DNA from: Frankiaceae bacterium
GTDB taxonomy: Bacteria; Actinomycetota; Actinomycetes; JAFAQI01
Length of the DNA: 40,590 nt
Direction of reading: 5' to 3'
Assembly: GCA_019239875.1 (NCBI GenBank)
Contig: JAFAZI010000198.1
Span: 1-40,590, forward strand
The notes beneath the pieces were generated by a model. It had not been told where the DNA came from. It ran no database searches and was given only the letters and a program-made list of their open reading frames with translations. Shown here one piece after another: positions 14,948 through 23,071 of this stretch (positions are counted from its first letter, which is position 1; each line of letters begins with the position of its first letter). A program made the translations under genes and the position numbers.

Positions 14948-16900
14948 CTACCCGTGCAGCACGGCGAGCAGCTCCTCGGCGTACTGGTCCAACTTCTTCG
15001 GACCGATCCCGGGTACGGCGGCGAGCTCGCCGCGGTCCGTCGGCGCCCGGGAGGCGATCTCCTCGAGCGTCTTGTTGTCGAACACCACGTAGGCGGGCAC
15101 CCCGTCCTCGGTGGCCTTGGCCAGCCGCCACGCCCGAAGCCGCTGCACCACCGGGTCGTCGGACAACGCCTTCTTGGGCCGCGGCGGTGACCGATCGCCG
15201 GTGAGTGTCACCGGCCGGATCCCGTTGAGGAACTCCGACGGCTTGCGCGAGCGGCGGCCGCCGGCCGCACGGGCGAGCGCCCACGACAGCCCGAGGTGGC
15301 GGCGGGCACGGGTGACGCCGACGTACAGCAGCCGCCGCTCCTCCTCGACCTGGGCCGGCGTCGTGGCGTGCGTGATCGGCAGGGTCCCGTCGACGAGCCC
15401 CACCAGGAACACCGCTTCCCACTCGAGGCCCTTCGCAGAGTGCAGGGAGGCGAGCGTCACGCCCTCGACCGGCGGAGCGTGCTGGGCGTCCGCGCGGGCC
15501 GCGAGCTCACCGACGAACTCCCCCAGCCCCGCACCCGGCAACGTGGCGGCGAACTCCTCCGCCAGCCCCACCAGAGCGCGAAGGGACTCCCAGCGATCGC
15601 GGGCGGCGCCGGCCGCCGCCGGGGGTTCCGCCTTGAAGCCGGCGGCAGACAGCACGTCGGTCACCGTGCCGACGAGGCCTTCGGTGTCGTGGTCGGCCTC
15701 CGATCGAGCCGCGCCACGCAGCAGCACGACCGCCTCGCGGACCTCCGGCCGCTCGAAGAACCGTTGACCGCCACGCAACACGTAGGGGATCCCGGCGGCG
15801 GTGAGCGCCTGCTCGTACACCTCCGACTGCGCGTTGACCCGGAACAGGATGGCCATGTCCGCGAGCGGCACACCCTGCTTGCGCAGCGTCGCGATCTTGC
15901 CCGCCACCCCGCTGCCCTCAGCCGGCTCGTCGTCGTAGGAGTCGAACGTCGGATCGGGGCCGTCCCCGCACTGCGCCTGGAGTTTCGAGTCGGTGATGAT
16001 CCGGTTCGCCAGGCCGACGACCTGGTTCGTCGACCGGTAGTCGCGGACCAACCGCACGAGCGTCGCGCCGGGGAACCGCTTGCCGAACTCCCGCAGGTAC
16101 GACGGCGACGCGCCGGTGAAGGAGTAGATGGTCTGATTCGGGTCGCCGACCACGCAGAGGTCATCCCGGTCTGCGAGCCAAGCGTCGAGCAGGCGCTGCT
16201 GGAGCGGCGACACGTCCTGGTACTCGTCCACCGTGAAGTGTCGGTATCGCTCGTGCACCTCGGCCGCGATGCGCTTGTCGTTCTCGATCGCGGCAGCCAT
16301 CAACAGCAGCAGGTCCTCGAAGTCGAGCTGGCCGCGGTCGGAGTTGACCGACTCGTAGGCACGAAACACCTGCGCCACGACGTCGTGCGCGAGGGGCGGG
16401 AGCCGGTGCGCCTGCTTCGCCCGGACGACGTAGTCCTCCGGCTCGACCAGCGCAGCCTTGGCCCACTCGATCTCCGACGCCAGGTCCCGCTGTTCGGTCG
16501 GTGACACCGACAGCCTGCAGTGGCCCGCGGCCACCCGGATCGTCGCGAGCTTGCTCTCGACCAGGGAGGGCCGTGGGCCGTCGGAGATCTGCGGCCAGAA
16601 GTACTGGAGCTGGCGGAGCGCCGCCGAGTGGAAGGTCCGCGCCTGGACGCCCTCGACGCCGAGGCCGCGCAGCCTTGCTCGAAGCTCACCCGCCGCGCGA
16701 GTGGTGAACGTGACGGCGAGGACGTGTTGCGGATGCACCCGGCCGCCGAGCACCTGATAGGCGATTCGGTGAGTGACCGCGCGGGTCTTGCCGGTCCCGG
16801 CGCCCGCAAGGATGCACACGGGACCGCGCGGCGCCTCGACGGCTTCGCGTTGTTCGGCATCGAGCCCCGACAGCACGCGCTCGAGGGTGTCGATAGCCAT
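14948..16900 (-). CDS. uvrD2: ATP-dependent DNA helicase UvrD2 with C-terminal HRDC domain
   Basis: A 650-residue superfamily 1A helicase. Walker A is GAGTGKT (33-39), Walker B VDEYQD, motif III GDPNQTIYSFTGA, motif IV LVRDYRSTNQVV, motif V LHSAKGLEWEAVF and motif VI LLYVGVTRARRHL. The last ~80 residues form an HRDC domain (LRAWRLAKATEDGVPAYVVF through GIGPKKLDQYAEELL). Mycobacterial UvrD2 (about 700 aa) has a tetracysteine motif between motor and HRDC; here that linker has no Cys. It is a 3'-5' DNA translocase used in repair. AAGGA precedes the ATG. The neighbourhood with whiB7 and mrx1 supports the assignment. Confidence 0.93.
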   Translation of the reverse strand: MAIDTLERVLSGLDAEQREAVEAPRGPVCILAGAGTGKTRAVTHRIAYQVLGGRVHPQHVLAVTFTTRAAGELRARLRGLGVEGVQARTFHSAALRQLQYFWPQISDGPRPSLVESKLATIRVAAGHCRLSVSPTEQRDLASEIEWAKAALVEPEDYVVRAKQAHRLPPLAHDVVAQVFRAYESVNSDRGQLDFEDLLLLMAAAIENDKRIAAEVHERYRHFTVDEYQDVSPLQQRLLDAWLADRDDLCVVGDPNQTIYSFTGASPSYLREFGKRFPGATLVRLVRDYRSTNQVVGLANRIITDSKLQAQCGDGPDPTFDSYDDEPAEGSGVAGKIATLRKQGVPLADMAILFRVNAQSEVYEQALTAAGIPYVLRGGQRFFERPEVREAVVLLRGAARSEADHDTEGLVGTVTDVLSAAGFKAEPPAAAGAARDRWESLRALVGLAEEFAATLPGAGLGEFVGELAARADAQHAPPVEGVTLASLHSAKGLEWEAVFLVGLVDGTLPITHATTPAQVEEERRLLYVGVTRARRHLGLSWALARAAGGRRSRKPSEFLNGIRPVTLTGDRSPPRPKKALSDDPVVQRLRAWRLAKATEDGVPAYVVFDNKTLEEIASRAPTDRGELAAVPGIGPKKLDQYAEELLAVLHG

Positions 16901-16945
16901 CGCTGCATCCTTACACCGACCAGTGACAGGCGGCGGGCGGACCGG

Positions 16946-17461
16946 TCAGCTGTGGGCGGGAGCGATGTCGGCCGGAAGCTCTTCGAACCAGGCGATCACC
17001 GCGCGCTCGTAGTGAATGCCGTACTGCAGCGTCACCCGCTGCAGGACTGGCAGCTCGCTCAACTCGGCCGCGAGCCCGTCGTACTCGGCGAGCAGCGCCC
17101 GGTGCCGGTCGTAGTGAACCTGCAACATCGCCTGCAGCTGCTCGGCGGGCAGATCCTCGGCGAAGGTCAGCTTGAGCAGCAGCGGGATGCGCAGGTTCTC
17201 CGCCTCCGGCTCGGTCGCGAGCCAGGCACGGAACGCGGCCCGGCCCTTCGCCGTGATCGAGAACGGTGCGGCGTCTCGCTTTCCGGTCGGCTCTCGCTTG
17301 ACCAGACCGCGATCGGCCAACGTGGCGAGCTCTCGATAAACCTGGCTTCGGGTGACGGTCCAGAACGGCGCGATGTCAGCTGCGATCTTGTGCAGCTGGT
17401 AGCCGGGCTGCGGACCGTCGCGCAAGAAGCCGAGCAGCGCCGCAGACGTGCTGTTGATCAC
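16946..17461 (-). CDS. PadR-family transcriptional regulator (PadR/Vir type)
   Basis: A 171-residue protein. The N-terminal winged helix starts ALLGFLRDGPQPGYQLHKIA and includes TRSQVYRELATLADRGLVKRE and FSITAKGRAAFRAWL. The C-terminal part (LLKLTFAEDLPAEQLQAML through YGIHYERAVIAWFEEL) is the four-helix Vir-like dimerisation domain. The GTG start at 17461 has AGAGGGG upstream. It is divergent from a membrane protein gene at 17533, and a 6-9-6 inverted repeat lies between them. PadR repressors often control a neighbouring membrane protein, which is the likely case here. Confidence 0.9.
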   Translation of the reverse strand: MINSTSAALLGFLRDGPQPGYQLHKIAADIAPFWTVTRSQVYRELATLADRGLVKREPTGKRDAAPFSITAKGRAAFRAWLATEPEAENLRIPLLLKLTFAEDLPAEQLQAMLQVHYDRHRALLAEYDGLAAELSELPVLQRVTLQYGIHYERAVIAWFEELPADIAPAHS

Positions 17462-17475
17462 ACCGCACCCCTCTT

Positions 17476-17496
17476 GACCGTCCTATGTAGACGGTC
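17476..17496. promoter_or_regulatory. Candidate operator for the second PadR regulator
   Basis: GACCGT and ACGGTC form a perfect 6-bp inverted repeat separated by 9 bp, 15 bp upstream of the PadR start and 37 bp before the membrane protein start. TGTAGA also occurs twice here (starting at 17486 and 17501). Binding by the adjacent PadR is inferred from position. Confidence 0.45.
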
Positions 17497-17532
17497 CACT
17501 GTAGAACCTCACGGCAGGGACATGGAGGCGCC

Positions 17533-18042
17533 ATGCTGCGTGACATCTTCTTGGTGGTTCACATCAGCGCGGGATGCCTCGGGCTGCTCGTGCTCCCGGT
17601 GATCATCGTGGGCGAGAAGGGGACCGCCCGCCACGTCCGCCTGGGCCGGACGTTCCTGTGGTGCCTGCGCGTGGTGGCGGCGTCCGCGGCCATGCTCGCA
17701 GTGATCAACTTCCGGGAGCTGTGGTGGTTCCTGCTGATCGCGGCGTTCTCACTCGCCCTCGGGGAGGTCGGCAGCCGGGGCTGGCGGCGGCGGACCTTCG
17801 ATACCGCCGCCTCCCAGCACATCAGCGGGATGGGCGGTGCGGGCATCGCGTTCGTGACCGCCGTGATGGTCGTGAACTTCGGCAAGGTGAACCCGATCGC
17901 GTGGGTGGCGCCGACAATCATCGGGTCGCCGATCATCGCAGTGACGATCGCTCGGATCCAGCGGCGTGGGACGCTGGCTGCGGGCGTGAACTCCGCGGCA
18001 ACGGGTACGCCGGGAAGTATCGAAGCCTCCGCGCCGTTGTGA
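17533..18042 (+). CDS. Small multi-pass membrane protein, DUF2306-like
   Basis: A 169-residue protein with about five transmembrane helices (residues ~5-25, 42-58, 62-76, 100-118, 125-142). It starts MLRDIFLVVHISAGCLGLL, with an intramembrane His, and has a second conserved-looking SQHISGMGGAG motif. This resembles DUF2306 predicted membrane proteins, whose function is unknown. It is divergent from a PadR gene and likely its target. The mycoredoxin gene follows 29 nt downstream, so the two may share a transcript. Confidence 0.7.
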   Translation: MLRDIFLVVHISAGCLGLLVLPVIIVGEKGTARHVRLGRTFLWCLRVVAASAAMLAVINFRELWWFLLIAAFSLALGEVGSRGWRRRTFDTAASQHISGMGGAGIAFVTAVMVVNFGKVNPIAWVAPTIIGSPIIAVTIARIQRRGTLAAGVNSAATGTPGSIEASAPL

Positions 18043-18071
18043 TCCGCGGAAGCCAGCGACGAAGGAGTGCC

Positions 18072-18317
18072 ATGACCAGCCGGCTCACGATGTACACCAC
18101 CACGTGGTGCGGCTACTGCGTTCGGCTCAAGCGAGGCCTCGAGCGCGCCGGTATCGACTTCGACGAGGTCAACATCGAAGAGGACCCACAGGCCGAGGAG
18201 TTCGTCCTCGCCGCCAACGGCGGCATGGCAACTGTGCCGACCCTGCTGCTGCCCAACGGTGACGTGCTGACCAACCCACCGCTCCCGGAGCTGCTGGCCG
18301 CGGTCCAGGCCGCCTAG
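18072..18317 (+). CDS. mrx1: Mycoredoxin (glutaredoxin-like protein)
   Basis: An 81-residue thioredoxin-fold protein with the dithiol active site C13-GY-C16 in TTTWCGYCVRLK, the TVPTLLLPNG segment with cis-Pro, and a helical C-terminus. Mycoredoxin reduces S-mycothiolated proteins using mycothiol. The location near uvrD2 and nudC matches mycobacterial Rv3198A. The ATG at 18072 follows GAAGGAG. It ends 4 nt inside the convergent alpha/beta hydrolase gene. Confidence 0.92.
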   Translation: MTSRLTMYTTTWCGYCVRLKRGLERAGIDFDEVNIEEDPQAEEFVLAANGGMATVPTLLLPNGDVLTNPPLPELLAAVQAA

Positions 18318-19144
18318 ACCTGGATTGGGCCGCCGGCCAGGAACTCGTTGACCACGTCGACTGAGCGCTGCGGCTGATCGGTCCAGAACACGTGCCCGGC
18401 GCCTTCGAGCCACTCGAGTCGGGCGTCCGGAATCGCCTTGGCGATCAGTTCCGCGTTGCCCGGCTGCACGAGCTTGTCCGCCGTACCGTGGACGACCAGC
18501 GTCGGCGCGGTGATGTCGGCCAGGCGGGACAGCGTGCCGGAATGACTGCGCATGGCGTCGAGCTGACCCCAGTACGACGTGGCGCGCAGCGCGTAGCGAA
18601 CCCGCGCGGAGATGTCACGCTCGATGTCGTCGCGGCTGGTCTCCGCCGCGTAGATGAACGGGATCGACGCCTCGATCGCCTCGCGCGCCGACTTCGGCGT
18701 ACGGTCCATCAGCATTGTCGCGGCGGCCGGGTCCATCCGCACTGCGTCACTCCCACCGGGATGTGTGCAGCCGAGAACGAGTCGGTCGACCCGGTCCGGG
18801 TGACGGATCGCCAGCTCCTGAGCGATCAGGCCTCCCATCGACGCCCCAAAGACGTGCACCCGATCGACGTCGGCGTCGTCGAGGACGTTGATGGCGTCAG
18901 TCACGAAGTCCTCGATCGACCATGGCGGCTCCGGCACGCTGCTTCGCCCGACGCCGCGGTTGTCCATCCGGATCGTCCGCCGCGGACCGGACAGGCCCGG
19001 CAGGACCCGGTGCCACATGTCCGCGGTGTAGCCCAGGCCTTGGATCAGCAACAGCGGGGTGTCACCGGCCGGCGCGTCGCTGGGGCCTTCCGGCGCCCAC
19101 CAGATCGTCACGTCATCGTTCGTCGTCACCGGCACGACAGCCAT
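18314..19144 (-). CDS. Alpha/beta-fold hydrolase
   Basis: About 276 residues. HG-like oxyanion segment LLLIQGLGYTADMW, DNRGVGRSS, nucleophile elbow GASMGG, acid region VVHGTADKLV and catalytic His in GAGHVFWTDQP complete the triad. It is an esterase/lipase-type enzyme; the mycobacterial region carries LipV at a comparable place, but the substrate here is unknown. I choose the ATG at 19144; a GTG six codons later is an alternative. The divergent TIGR03084-like gene begins only ~10 bp away, so promoters must overlap coding sequence or the true starts lie slightly inward. Confidence 0.88.
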   Translation of the reverse strand: MAVVPVTTNDDVTIWWAPEGPSDAPAGDTPLLLIQGLGYTADMWHRVLPGLSGPRRTIRMDNRGVGRSSVPEPPWSIEDFVTDAINVLDDADVDRVHVFGASMGGLIAQELAIRHPDRVDRLVLGCTHPGGSDAVRMDPAAATMLMDRTPKSAREAIEASIPFIYAAETSRDDIERDISARVRYALRATSYWGQLDAMRSHSGTLSRLADITAPTLVVHGTADKLVQPGNAELIAKAIPDARLEWLEGAGHVFWTDQPQRSVDVVNEFLAGGPIQV

Positions 19145-19154
19145 CCTGCATGAG

Positions 19155-19964
19155 GTGAGTAGCGTTCGTGACGTGGTTGCTGACATCGAGGGGATGCTCG
19201 CCGACCTTCAGGCCGAGTCAGACGATCTTGATGCCGTGCTGGGAACAGCGACGGCCGACGTCCTCGCCACCGCGACTCCGGCGGAGGGCTGGTCGGTCGG
19301 CGACACGATCGGCCACTTGTGGTTCTTCGACCGGGAGGGTCGGCGAGCCCTGCAACAGCCGGATGACTTCCTCGCCGGCCTCGACGAGCTGGCGGCCGAC
19401 GTGGCGGGCTACCTGGAGCGGCACATCGCCGAGATCCGCTCCCTGGGCGAGTCGCTGCTGCCGGCCTGGCGCGAGGAGCGTCGCCTGATCATCGAGGCGC
19501 TTCGCGAGATCGATCCGGCGGTGAAGGTCCCCTGGTACGGGCCGCCGATGTCACCGATGTCCTTCGGGACCGCGCGGCTGATGGAGACCTGGGCGCACGG
19601 TCAGGACATCGTCGACGCCCTCGGCGCCACCCGCGAGCCAACCGATCGGTTGCGCCACATCGCGCACCTCGGGACCCGCACCCGTGGCTTCTCCTACGCG
19701 GTCAAAGGTCTCGAGATGCCCGACGTGCCGGTCTTCGTCGCGCTCACCTCGCCAAGCGGCGAGGAGTGGACCTGGGGCGAGCCTTCGGCCACGGACCGGG
19801 TGGCCGGGGACGCGCTGGACTTCTGTCTCGTGGTGACCCAGCGCCGGGTCGCCGACGAGGTGCCACTGACGGTCGAGGGCGACGCCGCACGCGAGTGGAT
19901 GTCAATCGCCCAAGCCTTCGCCGGCGGCCCGACGACCACCGACGAGTCCCGCCGAGGGTTGTGA
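19155..19964 (+). CDS. TIGR03084-like (maleylpyruvate isomerase/DinB-fold) metal-binding protein
   Basis: About 269 residues. The N-terminal DinB-like four-helix domain has the family pattern ATPAEGWSVGDTIGHLWFFD, with the first metal His, a middle YGPPMSPMSFGTARLMETWAHGQDI giving a second His, and a third in LRHIAHLGTRTRGF. Related proteins use mycothiol or bind a divalent metal; the role here is unknown. Start choice is uncertain: GTG at 19155 or GTG at 19173. It overlaps the next small gene by GTGA. Confidence 0.82.
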   Translation: MSSVRDVVADIEGMLADLQAESDDLDAVLGTATADVLATATPAEGWSVGDTIGHLWFFDREGRRALQQPDDFLAGLDELAADVAGYLERHIAEIRSLGESLLPAWREERRLIIEALREIDPAVKVPWYGPPMSPMSFGTARLMETWAHGQDIVDALGATREPTDRLRHIAHLGTRTRGFSYAVKGLEMPDVPVFVALTSPSGEEWTWGEPSATDRVAGDALDFCLVVTQRRVADEVPLTVEGDAAREWMSIAQAFAGGPTTTDESRRGL

Positions 19965-20242
19965 CCCCTCGACTCCGACGCTGGGTGCTCGCGAACTTCG
20001 AGCCGGGCAGCGCGGAGCGCGTGCTCGACCAGCTCGACGATCTCCCCGACATCGTCGTTGGTGGCCAGGCCAGCGAGCGGATCCAGGCTTGTCTCGTCAT
20101 CCGGACCGGCGGCGACTGGAACGACTTCCAGCGCCGGCTTGCCCTCGCCAAGCTCGACTGGCGCGACGCGCTGGTCGCCGCCGACCTCGCCGACGCCGAC
20201 TGGCCGCAGCGCCTCGATGCCGTTCTCGGCAGCGAGCCCTGA
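19961..20242 (+). CDS. Small conserved-looking hypothetical protein (93 aa)
   Basis: A GTG start overlaps the preceding stop by GTGA (19961-19964). The 93-residue product begins MTPRLRRWVLANFEPGSAERVLDQL and contains QASERIQACLVIRTGGDWNDFQRRLALAKLDWRD. It is soluble, with helix-strand alternation. I recognise no domain. Tight coupling to the metal-binding protein and normal coding composition support a real gene. Confidence 0.7.
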   Translation: MTPRLRRWVLANFEPGSAERVLDQLDDLPDIVVGGQASERIQACLVIRTGGDWNDFQRRLALAKLDWRDALVAADLADADWPQRLDAVLGSEP

Positions 20243-20284
20243 CCGCGGCGAAAGGTTTCCACCAAATCCTCGATCGGCGAGCAC

Positions 20285-21559
20285 ATGTTGCCGAGGACTG
20301 GGACAATTACTCCGGTGGGGACAGCGACTTGCCCGGAGTGCAGCGCGCCCGTACCGACCGAGATCGGCTGGACGCCGTGGTGCTCCGAATGCAACTGGAA
20401 CCTCGACCCCATCGCCGAGCCGCCGCAGACGTGGATCACCCGCTGGCAGCGCCGTGTCCTAGATGAAGCCACACGACGCGAGCATGCGCTTCTGTTGAAG
20501 CGCGCCGCGACCGACCCTGGCAACCATCCGCTGAATCGGCTTGTGAAACTCCTCGCGGTCTCGATTCACACCGTGACCATCCTGATCCTTGGCGGGGCGG
20601 CGGCGGTGTGGTTTCTGCCGATACGAGCATTCTTCAGCGGAGCCTTGTCCTTGTTGCTCGTTCTCATCGCGATTGGCGTCATGCCGTTTGACGGCAATCT
20701 CAATCATTGGCGGCGACGCGCCCAAGTGCATGGGTGGACCCGGGCCGACGCGCCAAACGTCTTCACCCTGCTCGATCTTGTCGCAGCGTCGATCGACGCA
20801 CCCACACCCGACCGGGTACTCGTGACTCAGGACGTCAACGCGTCGATCCATCGGTGGGAGCGCCAGACTGTGCTCACCATCGGTATTCCGCTCTGGGGAA
20901 TTCTCGATGACAAGGGGCGCCTTGCGCTTCTTGGGCACGAGATCGGACACCAGGTCAACGGCGACCTTCGCAAGAACGCGCTCGTGCGCCCTGCGATCCT
21001 AAGCCTGAACAAATGGCTATCGCTGCTGTGGCCGTCCACGGCTCGCGAGCGGGCTTCGCTGGCCGGCCATCGCCTGTGGATGGGCAGTCAAGGAGGCCAG
21101 CTGGTGATCGGCGACCTCCTGCTGCCGGTGTTGTTCGCGCCACTGTTCCTCCTTGCCTTGACGGTCGGCCGTACGTTCGAGGTGTGTCTGTCCCGGTCCT
21201 CGCAACGGGCCGAGTACCGGGCAGACCGGATGTCGGTTCGAGTCGGTGGCACCGTCGGCGCATGTGAGGCCATGGACGCGGCGCTCTATGCGGACCTCGT
21301 CGCCTTCAAGCTGAGCATCGACGCGCGCGCGGGGAGGCAGAGTTCGATCGACGGTCTTCGCGAGGCAGTTGCGAAGGTGCCTGAGCACGAACGGGAACGC
21401 CTGCGGCGCCGGGAGCGGGCGCGGATGCAGCGCGTCGACGAGACACATCCGCCGACAACGTTGCGGCGGGCGTACGTCGAAGCGGCACCTCGGGTCGAGC
21501 ACGGCGTCACACCGCCCGCCGGACTCATGCCAGCGGTAACAAGGGAGCTATACCGCTAG
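20285..21559 (+). CDS. M48-family membrane metallopeptidase with N-terminal zinc ribbon
   Basis: A 424-residue protein. The N-terminal zinc ribbon is CPEC (C16, C19) and CSEC (C33, C36). Two transmembrane helices follow (about 90-110 and 113-133), then the protease domain with HEIGH (218-222). A further hydrophobic segment (278-296) precedes E310 in RAEYRAD, the third zinc ligand. This is the topology of HtpX/Ste24-like proteases, which act at the membrane; the zinc ribbon is not usual for HtpX. Codons ending in A or T appear more frequent than in neighbours, which may indicate different origin. An in-frame GTG at 20315 is an alternative start. Confidence 0.88.
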   Translation: MLPRTGTITPVGTATCPECSAPVPTEIGWTPWCSECNWNLDPIAEPPQTWITRWQRRVLDEATRREHALLLKRAATDPGNHPLNRLVKLLAVSIHTVTILILGGAAAVWFLPIRAFFSGALSLLLVLIAIGVMPFDGNLNHWRRRAQVHGWTRADAPNVFTLLDLVAASIDAPTPDRVLVTQDVNASIHRWERQTVLTIGIPLWGILDDKGRLALLGHEIGHQVNGDLRKNALVRPAILSLNKWLSLLWPSTARERASLAGHRLWMGSQGGQLVIGDLLLPVLFAPLFLLALTVGRTFEVCLSRSSQRAEYRADRMSVRVGGTVGACEAMDAALYADLVAFKLSIDARAGRQSSIDGLREAVAKVPEHERERLRRRERARMQRVDETHPPTTLRRAYVEAAPRVEHGVTPPAGLMPAVTRELYR

Positions 21560-21561
21560 CC

Positions 21562-21577
21562 ACGCGGCCCACCGCGT
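21562..21577. terminator. Short hairpin between convergent genes
   Basis: ACGCGG and CCGCGT pair around CCCA in the 18-bp gap between the M48 protease stop and the MFS exporter stop. It may serve as a shared terminator, though no T-tract is present. Confidence 0.35.
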
Positions 21578-23071
21578 TCAGATCGCCGGGGCGAGCTCCG
21601 GCTCTTGAGCCGCCGCCTTCTTCTTCGGCTTCATCGTCGACGCGGCGTCAGCGTCGTTGATCTGCCACGCAATGGTGGCGGCGACCAGCGCGAAGATGGC
21701 GCCGGCACCGAACGCCCAGTGGAACGCGGCGAGGTTCGGCGCCCGATGGCCGCCGACATCGTGGAACACACCGACCGCCGAGATCACGGTGGTGAGCACG
21801 GCCACTCCGACCGCGCTGCCCAGCTGTCGGCCGGTGTTGAAGATCGTGGAGGCACGTCCCATCGCCGCGGGCGTGATGGTCGCGAACGCCGCGGCCTGGG
21901 CGGGCACGAACACGTGCGAGACCGACAGGCCCAAGCAGAACATGATGGTCCGAACGACCCAGAGGTTCGTGTCGAACCCGACAAGGGTGAACGATCCGAT
22001 GCTCGCGGCGACGCAGAACAAGCCGACGGTCATCACCCGGCGCGGGCCGAAGTTCGCGTAGAGCCGGGTCGCGAACTGCGCACCGATCATGACGCCGATC
22101 GCCTCGGGGAAGGTCGTCAGGCCCGAGTCTCGTGCCGAGAGACCGAGCCCGTCCTGGAAGAACAGCGACGCAAGGTACAGCGAGCCCAGGAAACCGGCGA
22201 TGCCGATGAACAGCACCGACGTGGCCAACCGGAACAGCGTGTTCTTGATCAGGCGAACGTCGATCATCGGCTCCGGATAGCGGAGCTCATACCTCACGAA
22301 GACCGTGAGCAGCGCCAGCCCAACGAGGCCCAGCACGATGATCAGTGGTGAACTCCACCCGCGGTTCGGGCCCTCCGTGACCGCGTACATCAGCGACGGC
22401 AGTCCGGTGCCTGCCAGCAGGAAGCCGCCGAGGTCGAATCGACCGGCTTCGTGGTCGCGTTGGTCGCGAAGGAACAGGACCCCGAAGACGAACGCCGCCA
22501 AGCCGATCGGCAGGTTGATGTAGAACACCCACCGCCACGACACGTCAGTGACCAGGAAGCCGCCGAGCACCGGACCGAGCGCTGGCGCGAACGCCGTCGG
22601 CACGATCAGGATGCGCGAAACGCGAACCCGCTCCTCCGGTGGGAACGTGCGGAACAGCATCGCCATCCCGACCGGCGTGAGGATCCCGCCGCCGACCCCT
22701 TGCAACGCGCGGAAGATGACGAGCTGGGTCAGGCTCTGCGAGATCCCGCAAAGCGCGGAGGCTCCGGTGAAGATCAGCAGAGCGGCCAGCAGCACGTTCT
22801 TCATGCCGAAACGGTCGCCGAACCAGCCCGAGGCGGGGATGAACACCGCGAGCGTGACGAGGAAGGCGACCACGACGAGATCGATGTGGTCTGGCGTGAC
22901 CGAGAAGTCACGCGCCAGCTGCGGGATCGCGACGTTGACGATCGTGATGTCGATGATCGCCATGAACAGTGCCGAGACGTAGACGACACAGACCGCGATC
23001 TTGGGGTTCAGGCGGTCGGCAAGCACAGTGAGAGAAAACAGTACGGCGGTTCGGATAATTCCGCCTCGCAA
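21578..23071 (-). CDS. MFS exporter of the DHA2 (EmrB/QacA) family
   Basis: A 497-residue protein with 14 predicted transmembrane helices. TM1 carries MAIIDITIVNVAIPQL, the Asp-containing DHA2 signature; motif A is GWFGDRFGMKNVL; GPVLGGFL with WRWVFYINLPIG is motif C and its follow-on. The C-terminus is Lys/Ala-rich. Family members export drugs or lipophilic cations by proton antiport. The TTG at 23071 abuts the nudC stop, with GGAG inside the nudC end, suggesting coupled translation; a GTG at 23026 is the other possibility. A link to WhiB7-type resistance is possible but not shown. Confidence 0.9.
   Translation of the reverse strand: MRGGIIRTAVLFSLTVLADRLNPKIAVCVVYVSALFMAIIDITIVNVAIPQLARDFSVTPDHIDLVVVAFLVTLAVFIPASGWFGDRFGMKNVLLAALLIFTGASALCGISQSLTQLVIFRALQGVGGGILTPVGMAMLFRTFPPEERVRVSRILIVPTAFAPALGPVLGGFLVTDVSWRWVFYINLPIGLAAFVFGVLFLRDQRDHEAGRFDLGGFLLAGTGLPSLMYAVTEGPNRGWSSPLIIVLGLVGLALLTVFVRYELRYPEPMIDVRLIKNTLFRLATSVLFIGIAGFLGSLYLASLFFQDGLGLSARDSGLTTFPEAIGVMIGAQFATRLYANFGPRRVMTVGLFCVAASIGSFTLVGFDTNLWVVRTIMFCLGLSVSHVFVPAQAAAFATITPAAMGRASTIFNTGRQLGSAVGVAVLTTVISAVGVFHDVGGHRAPNLAAFHWAFGAGAIFALVAATIAWQINDADAASTMKPKKKAAAQEPELAPAI

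Noticed and set aside
14100-16900. Mobile element near whiB7 suggested by interrupted synteny
   Set aside because: No transposase, integrase or terminal repeats seen; the inserted genes have normal composition.
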